The notes: generated from the sequence alone by a model not told the origin. DNA of 64,000 nucleotides from Bombyx mori (GCF_030269925.1 NC_085107.1:6944001-7008000); one strand, 5' to 3'; shown: positions 49,181-60,567, numbered from the stretch's first letter. A program made the numbers and translations.

Positions 49181-51249
49181 ATCCCCGCTGGTACATAGGG
49201 TCCTCATAAGTTGTCTCCACTTCACAATGTGTGACAAGTAGACAAGAATAGATTTAAAATAAATACATATAACATTGAAGATTTGTAAATAACAAATGTT
49301 TATTTTTAACAATTCTTCTATTCTTAAAAATACAACGGAAATATGACTGCTCACGTCGTTATATATATTATAAGTATTATAAATACATCAACCCTGAAGA
49401 CAGCGAAGATTTTCAATGTCATCATGTTTATTCAAATAGAAAAATATTTCCACTTGATGTTGTACACAAACTTTGTTTCTTGTTTTTTTTTATTTGTGTC
49501 GTCTTGTGTTCATAAACATGGATGAACAGAACATAAAAATGAATATTCCATTTATTTGTATATTTATTTTTGATTTTTCCCTATATTGTCGATGGTATAT
49601 TTTCATACAACACATTTAACAGGTAGATTTTTATTTGCCAGAACACAGAATGCATGTTTATCTAGAGACACCGGATTCATAACATTTTCTATATCCGTAA
49701 ACGAAGCTTTTCAACGTCAACTTTAAAACGAAATATTGGTCGTTACGGCCGTAAGTTTTAATGATATTCCCTTGTTTTATTAAAATCCGAAGACAACGAC
49801 GACGAAGCCGAGCTTCCCTAGTTGATAAGCCACAAATTAGACATATCCTGTTAACTCAGCCCAACATCGAATTGGTTCCTTGTTTTAAACTTTAACATTA
49901 AATTAATTCAATTATCCATTCGCATTTTCCTCATTAAGCTAATGTTATAGTTCAAAGGTTACGTTTCCGTACAGAGAAATCAAACATAAGCTTCAATATA
50001 AATGAGAAACCAAGATAAATTAAAAAGTTCCGCCTACCACTAATATGTTAAGTTAGTTATATGTATTTCGTGGATTCGCTATCTAAAGCGACGGTAGCTT
50101 GTCAATGCTTACCCTCTCGCATCCTACGAAGCCATTGACCTCTCACTTCAGCTGATTTTAATTGCTTTACATAACGTGCCGTACTCGAAAACATTTTTTT
50201 TGTTTTTTTTTTTAAAGTTTTTTTTTTTTTATCACTTGTTAGTTAGATACTTTTTAGTGTTCGTCTCTCTATTTTCGTATGTGAAAAAAGTAAAATATAT
50301 TTATTGGTCTGTAAGAGAAAGCCTAGCAGTTACACTCTAATGAGACAATATACATTTGAGAAATCACAAATGATATACCATTTTTTTTATTTAATGACTA
50401 CACCAATAATATTATCTCAAAGAAGCTTGCATACAATAATAATAGTATTATAAGAGACTGAATGAAAAACTACATATAAATACAGGCACATACCACACTT
50501 AAAATACAGGTACATATATCAACAATATCAAAAAGTGAAAACGTTATCGTCTAAAGTATTTAATTGGAAATGGTTGATTTTCCGGTAAAAGAGTTTCCCA
50601 TGACCCTCAATGTTCGCCTACCAAGGACATGCAGATCACACGCGGCTTTTCCGCAGAGATTTCCACTTGTAGTTCGTAATTGGAAAAGTACTTGACATCA
50701 AACTTTTTAATACAATTTTCATCAAACGTTTCTCGCAGTTGTTTTTGATCCACGAAAACTAATATTACGTCTACAGATTTTGTTCTTAATGACGTAAATT
50801 AGAATTATGATCAACACAAAAGTTAGAAGTTATTCGAGATGATGCCAAACATAAATGAATAAATATGTAAATAAAATAAGTAAATGAAGTTCACAAACAT
50901 CAGGGAAAAAACATCCAACATTGAGAAATATTACCGCGATATTAAGTTGTTTAGTGGAAGCAGTTTAGTAAATTGATACTTTTTACGTCATATAAAGCGA
51001 CTATTAATTAAAAAAATGTAAATAAGGATTTTTCTAAATAAACGATAAAAAACGGTGTGTGTGCGCCGTTTCGAGCATTATTTATCCGGCTTTGGCGTCT
51101 TTATTGCTGTCGTTTACTATCCAAGCTTTTATAGTAACTTTGGAGAGCAATTTATTGTTCTTACCTTTATTTAATTGAAGGCTTAAGATATCATTCAATC
51201 ACGAAAAACACTGAACGCTCCAAGTAATTTGTGAGATTAGCGTGCAATT
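49181..51249. other. Intergenic, nothing recognised
   Basis: Two kilobases without repeats I can name and without supported coding exons. One of the longest repeat-free stretches of the window. Confidence 0.4.
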
Positions 51250-51430
51250 AGTTGACACATGTTTGACGTGACGTATCTGAGCAAGGGCGGCGGAGAGGCC
51301 GGGCGGCGCGACGATGCCAACCGAAGGGCGGGAAGTATCTGGCCGAGAGCTGACAGTCTGACTGCCCGGCTTGTTGGATACCGCGCGCCGCGGCGCCACT
51401 TCGGTCGCGTCTCCTCCCTTGTTTTGAGCC
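51250..51430. promoter_or_regulatory. GC-rich, CpG-rich island, possible promoter or first exon
   Basis: About 180 bp dense in CpG (GGGCGGCGGAGAGGCCGGGC, GCGCGCCGCGGCGCC) within AT-rich flanks, beginning with a CRE-like TGACGTGACG. It is not shared with any repeat in the window. On the minus strand a TCAGACTGTC initiator-like site occurs. Frames on both strands reflect base composition. Confidence 0.35.
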
Positions 51431-52340
51431 TCGATGACATACTATCTACTATTAATTAAGTCGTTATTAACAAGGATTCAATTTGTACTCACTCATTCAC
51501 TTCGTTGGAACGCTGGATGCTTTTACGATCGGTTTAAAATCAATTACAGCGGATGTTCGTTTTTTTTTATTTATTTCTTATTTAAAAAGAAATTATTTTA
51601 TTTCTTATTTAGAAAGAAGAAACGGGAAGGTTACGTTTTAAAAGTTCCAATTGTGTCGTTGATTGATTTTTAACAGAGAGATAGTTATATTTTACTTGTA
51701 ACTTACTATTTTTTTTCATTTCAATGTAGTTTTAATGAAAGCGATTGTCGTTTTTTTTTTAAATCTTATAGTCAGTAGAAAAGTTAAAAATAGTAAAAGA
51801 CAAATAATAAGTTATATTTAATTTAACAATTCGTTATTTCCATTTGGAGTCATGAGACAAGCAGAGGCTCGCTCGCTGTGGCCTCTAGTAGCTGGTTAAC
51901 ATCAGGTGAGCCATAAGCTCATTAACTAATATACCTAATTGATTAAAATAAAATAAAATAAGAAATCATTATTTCTTATTGGACTTAAACTTCAGAAACC
52001 CGTTACAGAATGACATTAGTGCATTCGCACTGCATATATAATAGTATTTTCATTTGTTGGTTTATCTATAGCAGGCCGATGCTTATCGAAGAGTTAATTA
52101 ATTGCCTTCACTTAGTAACTTATGGCTTTTTGAATTGCATTATAAGCACACGAAGTTGATAGATGATGCTTTTACTAAATGTCATTCATTCTGTTTCGAG
52201 CGCAAGGAGCTAGTAGTATTGATTACTATTAATATTTCTCACTACGAGCTTATCCCGATCGGCAAGTATTAGCTGCCTATCTGTGCCTAGTGCGAAGGAA
52301 GGTGTTGGGGTTGCTCATATTATGTAACTAAGAGCTCAAA
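51431..52340. other. Intergenic with one diverged repeat tail
   Basis: 51860-51925 (GGTTAACATCAGGTGAGCCA, TAAGCTC) resembles a SINE/LINE tail. The 79-codon frame at 51434-51673 is low complexity (Phe/Lys). Confidence 0.35.
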
Positions 52341-52684
52341 TTAAAATATTAAGCAATGCGATATGTTGTTCCCGTGTTGAGGCGGAGGAAGGTGGCCCCT
52401 GAGATGACATTCCGTCCTATTATCAGACCGGGTACCGGTGAAGGCGAACTTTCGGCGCGGACTATGCTGTACCGTGGGTTTCGTGGAGTCGGAGTGGTGG
52501 AGCTCAATGGGGTTTAGGCGCGCCATTCTCAAGACGTAGTCTCCCGGCAAGAATTGAAAGAAGAGGAGGACTTCGATCTTCCTCTTCTCCTTCTTCTTCT
52601 CTGGAGGCGCCGGAGTCCGAGATAACCCGGTCTGTTACCCCTCTCGAATATCCATAAACAGATTCCGCAGCGTTAAAAAAAAGG
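52341..52684 (+). repeat. GC-rich retroposon family D, copy 2
   Basis: GACCGGGTACCGGTGAAGGC, GGTGGAGCTCAATGGGGTTT, GACGTAGTCTCCCGGC, TCTGGAGGCGCCGGAG, GATTCCGCAGCGTTAAAA plus A-run; collinear with 42870-43397 but 5'-truncated. Confidence 0.75.
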
Positions 52685-53189
52685 GCGACATGTGTACTCT
52701 GAGAGCTCCAGTGACCGATTAGTACCTACCAGGTGGCATACGCAGTCATCTTCGTCTAGTGCAATAAATAAATTAGTCAATCCGGAACCTAACTAAGGCT
52801 ACGTCTAAGGAATCGAGCAAAGAATGTTTAATTAATTGTTAATTGATTTATCGAAGAATTTCGCTGATTTAATCTCTCGTAACGCTGCGTGTCTGAAATG
52901 TGTATTTCATTGTAAAGCTCGCGGACGACGACTGAACGAGACGACACATTGGATTTTAGTTTTATTTATAAAGTTTACAAAGTGTAAATTGTAGTCCGAT
53001 ATATGTTTACTGTCGGTAGTCTGAATACAAATTTACATTGTAATGGAAATTGCGATGGCGTATAGTTTGTCTACAAGCGTTGGCTAATAAAATACACTAA
53101 ATTCAGAGATGTGCAAAGTAATGAATTAATATATAATACATATGTATATATTGTATATTTCTGCGCTTTCTTCTTTGTCGTTCCCTCGT
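52685..53189. other. Intergenic, nothing recognised
   Basis: No supported coding frame or element boundary. Confidence 0.3.
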
Positions 53190-53234
53190 TACTGAGGATC
53201 GCGACCACACGTAGGAAGTAGTTTCATGAACATC
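53190..53234 (-). repeat. LINE tail scrap
   Basis: CCTCGTTACTGAGGATCGCGA matches the 3' end of the RTE-like fragment at 59215, including the DPQQ-stop region. Confidence 0.55.
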
Positions 53235-53572
53235 GGTTCAGTTGATGACTACGTCATTTCGTTTTTGTCATCGCACCGCCCACCACCGGAGTAGAGTTCA
53301 TCCATACTACCTGGAACCACTGCGTTCATCCACAGTGCGTTTCCAGATATCTTTTTTGCCATGTACCACCCGGCTTTGGAATGAGCTCCCCTCTGCGGTG
53401 TTTCCCGAGCGCTATGACATATCCTTCTTCAAACGAGGCTTGTAGAAAGTATTTAACGGTAGGCAGCGGCTTGGCTCTGCCCCTGGCATTGCTGACGTCT
53501 ATGGGCGACGGTAACCACTCACCATCAGGTGGGCCGTATGCTCGTCTGCCTACAAGGGCAATAAAAAAAATA
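53235..53572 (+). mobile_element. Non-LTR retrotransposon (LINE) 3' end
   Basis: The plus frame 53242-53445 reads VRFQISFLPCTTRLWNELPS, then AVFPERYDISFFKRGL, the RLWNxLPxxVFP signature at the C-terminus of CR1/Jockey-type reverse transcriptases. It is followed by the tail GGCAGCGGCTTGGCTCTGCC and CTCGTCTGCCTACAAGGGCA with an A-run at 53561. This 5'-truncated copy links the reading frame to the tails found alone at 42229, 46640 and 61701. Confidence 0.85.
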
Positions 53573-53930
53573 CACTTAATATTTTAGAGTTCCGAAACGT
53601 TCGTTCCTGGCGTATGTGAGCTTCGTTTCGTGATAATGTACATACGTAATCAGATATGACGAGTTTCTCGAATAGCAAATACTTTCGATGTTCGTAAACC
53701 CACGTTATAATATACTTCTCCTGTAACTAAATCTCAACTACATAGTTACGGTTATAAAAATTCTGAAGTGTCAATTACGTCCCACGCTCATAGTAAAAAG
53801 CTTTAATCACTTAACAACTTAGTTGTGAAAACTGAACGCGAAAATATTTTCGATAATTAAGTATTGGAATAAAATTGTAATGACAGTATAACAATCGATA
53901 TCTTTATTTTTATTCCTGTAGAAGAACTAC
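53573..53930. other. Intergenic, nothing recognised
   Basis: AT-rich. Confidence 0.3.
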
Positions 53931-53939
53931 GATACGATA

Positions 53940-54800
53940 AGCTACGGCTAACTTTAAATGCGTACCAGAAGATTGTAATATCTACACCATCATCCACCAT
54001 GAGACGCCTGAGGTTAAAATATAACGAGAGGACAAGTCTGAGGTTTTTGAAGTGGTCGTGGCCTAAGGGATAAGACGTCCAGTGCATTCGTGTTGATGCA
54101 CTGGTGTTCGAATCCCAGGCGGGTACCAATTTTTCTAATGAAATACGTACTCAACAAATGTTCACGATTGACTTCCACGGTGAAGGAATAACATCGTGTG
54201 ATAAAAATCAAAACCCACAAAATTATAATTTGCGTAATTACTGGTGGTAGGACCTCTTGTGAGTCCGCACGGATAGGTACCACCATCCTGTCTATTTCTG
54301 CCGTTAAGCAGTAATGCGTTTCGGTTTGAAGGGTGGGGCAGCCGTTGTAACTATACTCGAGACCTTAGAACTTATATCTCAAGGTGGGTGGCGCATTTAC
54401 GTCGTAGATTTCTATGGGCTCCAGTAACCACTTAACACCAGGTGGACTGTGAGCTCGTCCACACATCTAAGCAATAAAAAAAAGGTTAAAATATAACAGC
54501 TGCGCCACTCTTCGAACCGAAAGATATTACTGCCGAAATAGAAACGGTGGTGATACTTACCCGTGCGGTGCTATCAAGACGTCCTGCCACCAATACTAAC
54601 GAAATATTTTTTACGGGTTTTATTTTTATAACACGATGTAATTCCTTAATCGTGGAAGTAATTCGTGAAAATGTTTTAAGTAGGTACGTGTTTCATTAGA
54701 AATTGCTTCTACTGGTACCTGGATTCAAACACCAGTACAGTCGCATCACTGGGTATGAATGCACCGGGCGTCTTGTTCATTGGGTCGCAACGACTTCGTC
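53940..54800 (-). repeat. Older Bm1-like SINE split by the copy at 54026
   Basis: Left remnant (about 53970-54025: ATATCTACACCATCATCCACC) and right remnant (54497-54800: CTGCGCCACTCTTCGAACCG, GACGTCCTGCCACCAAT, GATTCAAACACCAGTACAG, GCGTCTTGTTCATTGGGTCG) form one diverged minus-strand SINE once the younger one is removed. Confidence 0.75.
54026..54482 (+). repeat. Bm1 SINE, full length, with target-site duplication
   Basis: The tRNA-like head has the A-box side (GTGGCCTAAGGGATAAGACG) and B-box side (GGTGTTCGAATCCC), then the body (GGTGGTAGGACCTC, GTAATGCGTTTCGG, GGTGGGTGGCGCATTTACG) and the tail (ATCTAAGCAATAAAAAAAA). GGTTAAAATATAAC flanks both sides (about 54012-54025 and 54483-54496). The best-preserved copy in the window. 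Confidence 0.93.
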
Positions 54801-54910
54801 GCAGTACGACGTTGAATGCTCACAATATTGTGTATTGTGAGTATCTACAGTAATTACGACAATTGATTAATGTTGCATAGTTGATTTTTCTATTAAAGCT
54901 TTTATTTTTC

Positions 54911-55195
54911 CCTACCTAAGCTGATGGTCTTGAGAGACCATATCAGCGTCACCAGGCGAGTAGGTGAGCTCACGGGGCTCAAACCTGACGTTGTAGCTAA
55001 CACGAAACGTAGCAAGAGTCGTGCTTTGCAGAATCTACTGAGCACTGAGAAGATCCGGCGAGAAACTCAGTGGGCTGTGTCTGTGGGTCAATTTACTCGC
55101 CGAGCCCTTCGTCGCAAGTGACGGGTTCGACGAGAAAGATGACCGGTGCTTGGGGTACCTAAAAGCATCCTTAGTGGATCGGGAGGGTCCAAGAT
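54911..55195 (-). repeat. Family B retroposon, long copy
   Basis: CCCTACCTAAGCTGATGG, GTGAGCTCACGGGGCTC, AGATCCGGCGAGAAACTCAG, TTTACTCGCCGAGCCCTTCG; same extended form as 24181-24490. Confidence 0.75.
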
Positions 55196-56469
55196 GACGT
55201 GTTTTGGGCGACGTCGACCGTTTACCATTCGGTCCGCAGGATCGGGAATGTAGTTACCGGCGGCCACGATGAGAGGGTTCTCTCGTGTCGTGCCGCTTTA
55301 TCCAAACGGCTATTAAAGCAAGTAGGTACTGAAAAAGTATGCACCCAAATTTTATTAAAGATACATAGCCTTGACAACGTAATTGACTGAATGTATTCAG
55401 TTTATTATGTAACTGCATGTTTGTTTGGCTTCTTATTCGAAATAGAATAGTTTTGATTGAGTGGGATATGTTGATTTTGCGATTGAAAAAACAATTATAA
55501 AAGATTTTTTTTTTCTGCAAATGAGCAGGCGAAGTCATGTTCTACTCAGAGTCTATTGGGTATTTAAGGAATGCTTACCGAAGCTCGTAGATATCACACT
55601 TTGAGACACGATGTCTCAATTGTATCGATTAATGGCTATGCCATTCTTGTAACCCGAACGCATGATAACTTCGTCACCGAAATAAACAATGATGGTAGCT
55701 AGTAGGGCAGCATCAAAACGCGTCCTTTCAGAACAAACAATATCGAATTTAAAATCACCTCAAACAACGCAGTGTTTCATACTTCACTAGCCTAAGAAGC
55801 CGTAAATCGTAGATATTAACACTTAATTTAATTTTTTGTATAGCTTTCAATATATGCAGATAAAATCACAGCACAATTATATACGCCGCGCCTTTCCTAA
55901 TTTTAAGAGAAAACATTTAAATAGCTTTTCATTAAGACGGGGTAAAATACATGCACGTGTATTCTCCTCGCGAAAGCTACGACGGACGTGACTAGCGCGG
56001 CAACACATCGGCTACAGTAGGCCTTTCAAATACATACTTAGTAGAAGATTTAAATTTTGTTAGTGCTGCCGCCTTGGTATCTTCGATCGCGGTTTCAATT
56101 AATACATTTCTGAAGGCTAAAGTATAAAGTCTAAAAGCTGTTAAGGACATAATGCTGACTGTTTTATACGTTGACTGTCGCAACCTCGCTGTTAAGCTAT
56201 TTCATAGCTTTTATCTAGGGCTTGGAGCGCCGCGACCGAATCAAGAAATTCCGTAACGAAAATAAAACCTAACACCCCCTACTCCGCCTACCGTGTAGCT
56301 CGCGTTCAACACATTCACACGTTACGCTTGTGTAGTGTTTGTGAATAAGCGCGCGGCGTGACATCACACTGCATGTGCATCATGAAAAGTCTACTCATCT
56401 CTCTCTCGCGCGGTCTAGCTTATGAGTGTGAAGTGGACGGTTAATGCTTTGCTTATGTTATGTTGTAAC
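55196..56469. other. Intergenic, no supported gene
   Basis: Frames at 55199-55390, 55254-55538 and 55992-56183 show no motif. A GC-richer patch with CCCCCTACTCCGCC and GCGCGCGGCGTGACATC lies at about 56270-56425, just left of the mariner. Confidence 0.4.
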
Positions 56470-56471
56470 TA

Positions 56472-57770
56472 GTCAGGTCATAAGTATTGTCACACAGTAA
56501 AAACTTTTCTTTTAGAATGCTGGCCACAAAAAAGTTTAATGAATTCGAATTTCGAATTGTTCATGAAAATAAAAATGTATACTTTTAGAATTTTACTCAT
56601 TTTTTAATATGGAGTGGACGCTTAAAGAAGACCGTGTTGCAGTTATTGCGTTGCATCGTTGCGGTTACGCGCCAATTCAAGTTTTTAACATACTGAAAAT
56701 TTTGTATATAACCAAAAGATTCGTTTATCGTACCATCAAACGATACAATGAAGACTCTAGTGTAGATGACAGGTCAAGAAGTGGTCGCCCTCGGCCTGTT
56801 AGGACTCCAGCAGTGATAAAAGCTGTGAAGGCGCGAATTCAAAGAAATCCCAAACGTAAGTAGAAACTGTTGGCCCTTCAGATGGGGTTAAGCAGAACCA
56901 CGGTGAAAAGGGTGTTAAATGAAGACTTAGGGCTTCGGGCATATCGAAGTAAAACAGGACATCGTTTGAATGCTCGTCAAATGGACCTGAGACTGAAGAG
57001 ATGCCGCGCTTTGTTGAAGCGGTACGCGGGAAAAAAATATCGGGAAATTCTTTTTTCGGATGAAAAAATTTTTACCTTAGAAGAGAGCTATAACAAACAA
57101 AATGATAAGGTGTACGCACGCAGTAGTGAAGAAGCGAGCAACCGTATTCCGCGTGTCCAACGAGGTCATTTTCCATCCTCGCTCATGGTATGGTTGGGAG
57201 TTTCTTATTGGGGCTTAACAGAGATACATTTTTGTGAGAAAGGTGTAAAAACGAATGCAGTTGTGTATAAAAATACAGTCCTGACGAACCTTGTGGAACC
57301 TGTTTCTCATACCAAGTTCAATAACAGGCACTGGGTATTCCAACAAGATTCGGCGCCAGCTCATAGAGCGAAGAGCACACAAGACTGGCTGGCGGCACGT
57401 GAAATTGACTTCATCCGGCACGAAGACTGGCCCTCCTCCAGTCCAGATTTGAATCCGTTAGATTACAAGATATGGCAACACTTGGAGGAAAAGGCGTGCT
57501 CAAAGCCTCATTCCAATTTGGAGTCACTCAAGACATCCTTGATTAAGGCAGCCGCCGATATTGACATGGACCTCGTTCGTGCTGCGATAGACGACTGGCC
57601 GCGCAGATTGAAGGCCTGTATTCAAAATCACGGAGGTCATTTTGAATAAAGTTTAGTGTCGTAAGAATCTATGTTTTGTTAAGTTCATTTTGGTATATGA
57701 ATGGTTACATAATGAATAAACTTGTTTCAATTATTTTACATTAAACATGTGACAGAATTTATGACCTGAC
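56472..57770 (+). mobile_element. Mariner-like element (DD37D), 1299 bp, both ends intact
   Basis: The ends are GTCAGGTCATAAGTATTGTC and, read inwards from the right, GTCAGGTCATAAATTCTGTC: 20 of 23 terminal bases match. TA flanks both sides (56470-56471 and 57771-57772), the expected target duplication. It encodes one transposase frame, 56609-57649. Confidence 0.95.
56609..57649 (+). pseudogene. Mariner transposase, one in-frame TAG
   Basis: Cut-and-paste DNA transposase of the Tc1/mariner superfamily, acting on the element's own terminal repeats. From ATG 56609 the frame is 346 codons plus stop, usual mariner length, and is broken only by TAG at 56861-56863 (codon 85). The N-terminus has a helix-turn-helix (residues about 1-50) and a GRPRPVRT-type linker; a second helix-turn-helix (MGLSRTTVKRVLNED) follows the stop. 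Catalytic Asp residues are D151 in LFSDEKIF, D247 in VFQQDSAPAHR and D285 in SPDLNPLDYKIW, with 37 residues between the last two. This DD37D form matches the Bombyx mori-type mariners (Bmmar1/Bmmar6 kind) or maT; I cannot choose between them. A recent but probably inactive copy; a downstream in-frame start would lack the first helix-turn-helix. Confidence 0.95.
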
Positions 57771-57772
57771 TA

Positions 57773-58800
57773 GGTATGTTTATAAATATAGCGTGGTCTA
57801 ATTTTATTGTTGTTTTAATATTCAATTATTATTGTCTAATTATAATTGTATAAGTTGATACAAAATGCTATGCAATAGCTTTACCGTGGCAGTCCTCGAG
57901 TGCCACACGTGGTTTTTTTAGGGATTTAGTCGTGGAAGTCGTTCGTGAATACGGCAATTAGTACCCACCTGCGGCGTTAATGAATAAACGAAAAACGCGG
58001 GGAAACCCATTAATTAGGGCCATTGATCGATAAACCAGAGATTATTAAAATGATATTCGCTATAAAAATTTCAATAAAATATTTCTTCTATAAATGTGTA
58101 ATTTGAAATAATTAAATCGAATTTACGGTTTCTAGGAAGCTATCTAGAAATAAAGTTAGACATAAAACTTTACTCGACGAACATTTCTCGGTTCGTTGTA
58201 ATTAAAGTTAAACAAATATTACCATTTACCTTCTATTGTGTCGTCATCTTTTTACTCCTTTTTAGAATTTTGTTTCAGGAACTTTTTTCGTTAAGGAACT
58301 CTTACCTATAATTTTTTTATTAAACTCGGGGTTGGCGCTTTTCATAATTAAGTAGTAGGTATTTTCTGATCTTTTGGATAGCTAGAGTTATAAAGGTTCT
58401 AGATGTTGTTGAAGAAATAACACTAGTGTTGATTGAATGAAATTTATTTCATTTAATGAAAAAGGCATAAAACATATCCGATTTCACATAAAAAATAATT
58501 GAACAAAATTAAACACGTAAGCACAACCAAAAAAATCGTGTTTTAATATTTTTTTATATTAATAAAGATTTAGCGTTGGGTATTTACTACCTTCCATCTC
58601 TCTGTCCGATCATAACTAAAAACAGTTACCGAAGTATTTAATAGAAAAAACTAAACAAATCACAAAACAATTTAAAAATAAGAATGTGTTTTAATACTGT
58701 CTTTTGCCATGTTATTATCGTATATTAAATTAATTAACCAACTTAAAAAAAATCCAAGAAAATAAAAAGATTGCCGCCATTTGCGATGTCTACGACACAA
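57773..58800. other. Intergenic, nothing recognised
   Basis: AT-rich; no coding frame over 60 codons. A short SINE-head-like patch (TTTAGTCGTGGAAGTCGTTC, GTACCCACCTGCGGCG) at about 57925-57975. Confidence 0.4.
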
Positions 58801-58805
58801 GCCGC

Positions 58806-59130
58806 CAGTAGTTAGGGCTCCAGAGTGAGAAACTTCCTCAAAAAACGCGCCGTATCCGCTTTCTGTCCCCCTAACTCAGTCGGATAACGAAAATTTCTTA
58901 AGGGGTTGTAGAAGCTTTTCGCTATCACACCGTGTTCATATAAATGCATAGTTGTTCAATATGCCACATGGCAATAGTCTCGTGGGCGAGGTCTGAATAT
59001 TTTATTATTTCCTTTTCTGCTTTCACGGGGTTCTCGTCATGCGGAATGATGATATCAACCAACATAGCTCGACGCGCTGACTGATCTATTGTCAAAATAT
59101 CAGGTTTATTGGCAACAATAGACTTATCCG
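58806..59130 (-). mobile_element. LINE ORF2 C-terminus, frameshifted
   Basis: Minus strand: SIVANKPDILTIDQSARRAM, then LVDIIIPHDENPVKAEKE, KYSDLAHETIAMWHIEQL and a stop; a shifted frame continues VIAKSFYNPLRNFRYP and ADTARFLRKFLTLEP-stop. The ID[IV]xIPxDxN and KYxDLxxE blocks typify the C-terminal region of many non-LTR reverse transcriptases. Confidence 0.75.
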
Positions 59131-59214
59131 TAATAATTTATAGGTCCCATTAGAGTGTAAAGTGACTATTTTCAGGAATTAGTTGAGAGTGGTATTTGTG
59201 ATAAGGTATAGTAG

Positions 59215-59475
59215 AAATGTCCCTCTCTTTTCAATCGGTCCCTCATTGCTGAGGATCGTGACTCAGTTTGATTCCGTCAACTAGCTGTCTCCATCGATCC
59301 CGTTCTGTAGCTTGGTAGAGTGCGTCGCTGATAGGTATTTTTAGTTCCTCAGCCTTTGGTCCGCCCATCGTTTGGGACCTCTACCTCTAGGCCTTTTTCC
59401 TTCGATTTTACCGGTCACTACAAGGCGTTCCAAATAGCTGGTATCCCTGCGTGCAACTTGACCAAATATCAGAAA
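59215..59475 (-). mobile_element. RTE-like LINE ORF2 3' end
   Basis: Minus frame: GQVARRDTSYLERLVVTGKI, EGKRPRGRGPKRWADQ, then in a shifted frame DRWRQLVDGIKLSHDPQQ and a stop near 59253. The VTGKIEGKRPRGR core is intact; one frameshift separates the two parts. Confidence 0.8.
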
Positions 59476-59722
59476 TAATCAAACCATATTTCAAAGCAAG
59501 TTGTCTTGACCTCTTGACCACTTGGTTGTGTTTATTCAAGTATTCGCCATTAGCAAAACGAGAATAGCCAGAAACAATATGTCTAATGAATTCTTCCGGA
59601 CGGTGGCGTATTAATATTAAAATTGGTCGCTTCTTATTTCTCCTTCTTGGAAGGGTGGGTAAAACACATGATTTAAAAAATATTTTATGCCATTGAAAAA
59701 TCAGTAAGTAATGCTTGTACAT
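59476..59722 (-). other. Unassigned basic reading frame upstream of a LINE end
   Basis: The minus frame opens (CTG/TTG, no ATG) and reads RRRNKKRPILILIRHRPEEF, IRHIVSGYSRFANGEYLNKH, then VVKRSRQLALKYG, after which it runs out of frame into the LINE at 59475. Composition looks protein-like rather than random, but I do not recognise it. It could be part of another mobile element or a captured exon. Confidence 0.3.
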
Positions 59723-59985
59723 AGTTCATGATGATACAGCGTGTACATGTGGTTTGTTATTTACTTCTCGCACTAGCGGAAAACTCTTACTCAGAATAAA
59801 TAATTCAACCACACTATTTCATAATTACCTACTTATAGGTAATGTTTTGGTTGTGTACAATATAATTATAATAATATTATAATAAAGCCCGTTTATTTCC
59901 GATCCATAATAATATCGTTATTACATGCGATTTAATATATATTAGGGTAAAATTTCTTTCTTTTACTCGCTATCGTTACTTTCTT
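59723..59985. other. Intergenic, nothing recognised
   Basis: AT-rich. Confidence 0.3.
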
Positions 59986-59989
59986 CTGT

Positions 59990-60250
59990 ACTATTGATCG
60001 GAACCCCTTCTCGGGTTAAGACCTCCTCCAGCTTCTTCCAAACCACTTTGTCCCTGGCTTTCTTTTTTCAATCGTTTTCTGCTATCGCTTTTAAATCTTC
60101 TATCCACCTTTTCTAGGGCGCCCTCTTCTTCTTTTTCCTCTTGGTTGGTCCTTTCCACATAGCTGTCTGTAATGTCCATCTTTTGTCTGTGCGTCTTGCT
60201 ATATGTCCTGCTCACTGCCATTTCTGTTTTAAGGCGTACAATACAAAACA
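59990..60250 (-). mobile_element. Degenerate LINE ORF2 3' end
   Basis: The minus strand carries, in broken frames, CCTTAAAACAGAAATGGCAG, GCAAGACGCACAGACAAAAG, GAAAAGGTGGATAGAAGATT and TTGGAAGAAGCTGGAGGAGG, the nucleotide layout of an [10 protein letters not shown] to WKKLEEA-type LINE end, with at least one frameshift. Confidence 0.6.
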
Positions 60251-60360
60251 ATATTATAATATTAACAAAAATGAGAAAACGACGCTAGGCACTAGACAAT
60301 ACTAATTCTATTAATATTACGATTTATGTTAAACTCAAATCGGCGCACGAATCTTGTTGA

Positions 60361-60560
60361 CTGACGTCAGGTGACGCCTGCGCGTTTGGGAATTCCGATT
60401 GCGCCCGATGACACCCGAGTGTGACTTGATGTGCCAATGTTGCACGCTACATACACTTCGATTTCGATCCGGTGGTAGCCCCTTCTGGCTGAACCTTTGC
60501 TCGCCCACCTGTCCTGGTGAAACTGGAAAGGCCTTCGGGCCTCTAGTAATACTTCAAACA
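60361..60560 (-). repeat. Interspersed repeat with open frame (family E)
   Basis: Minus sense: AGGCCTTTCCAGTTTCACCA, GGTTCAGCCAGAAGGGGC, CCACCGGATCGAAATCGAAG. A 20-bp core recurs at 42080 and, weakly, at 870. The 72-codon frame through it is element-derived. Confidence 0.55.
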
Positions 60561-60567
60561 TAAAAAA

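Noticed and set aside
51199..51459. Overlapping frames on both strands over the GC-rich island
   Set aside because: Long frames on both strands at once reflect low stop density in GC-rich DNA, not coding.
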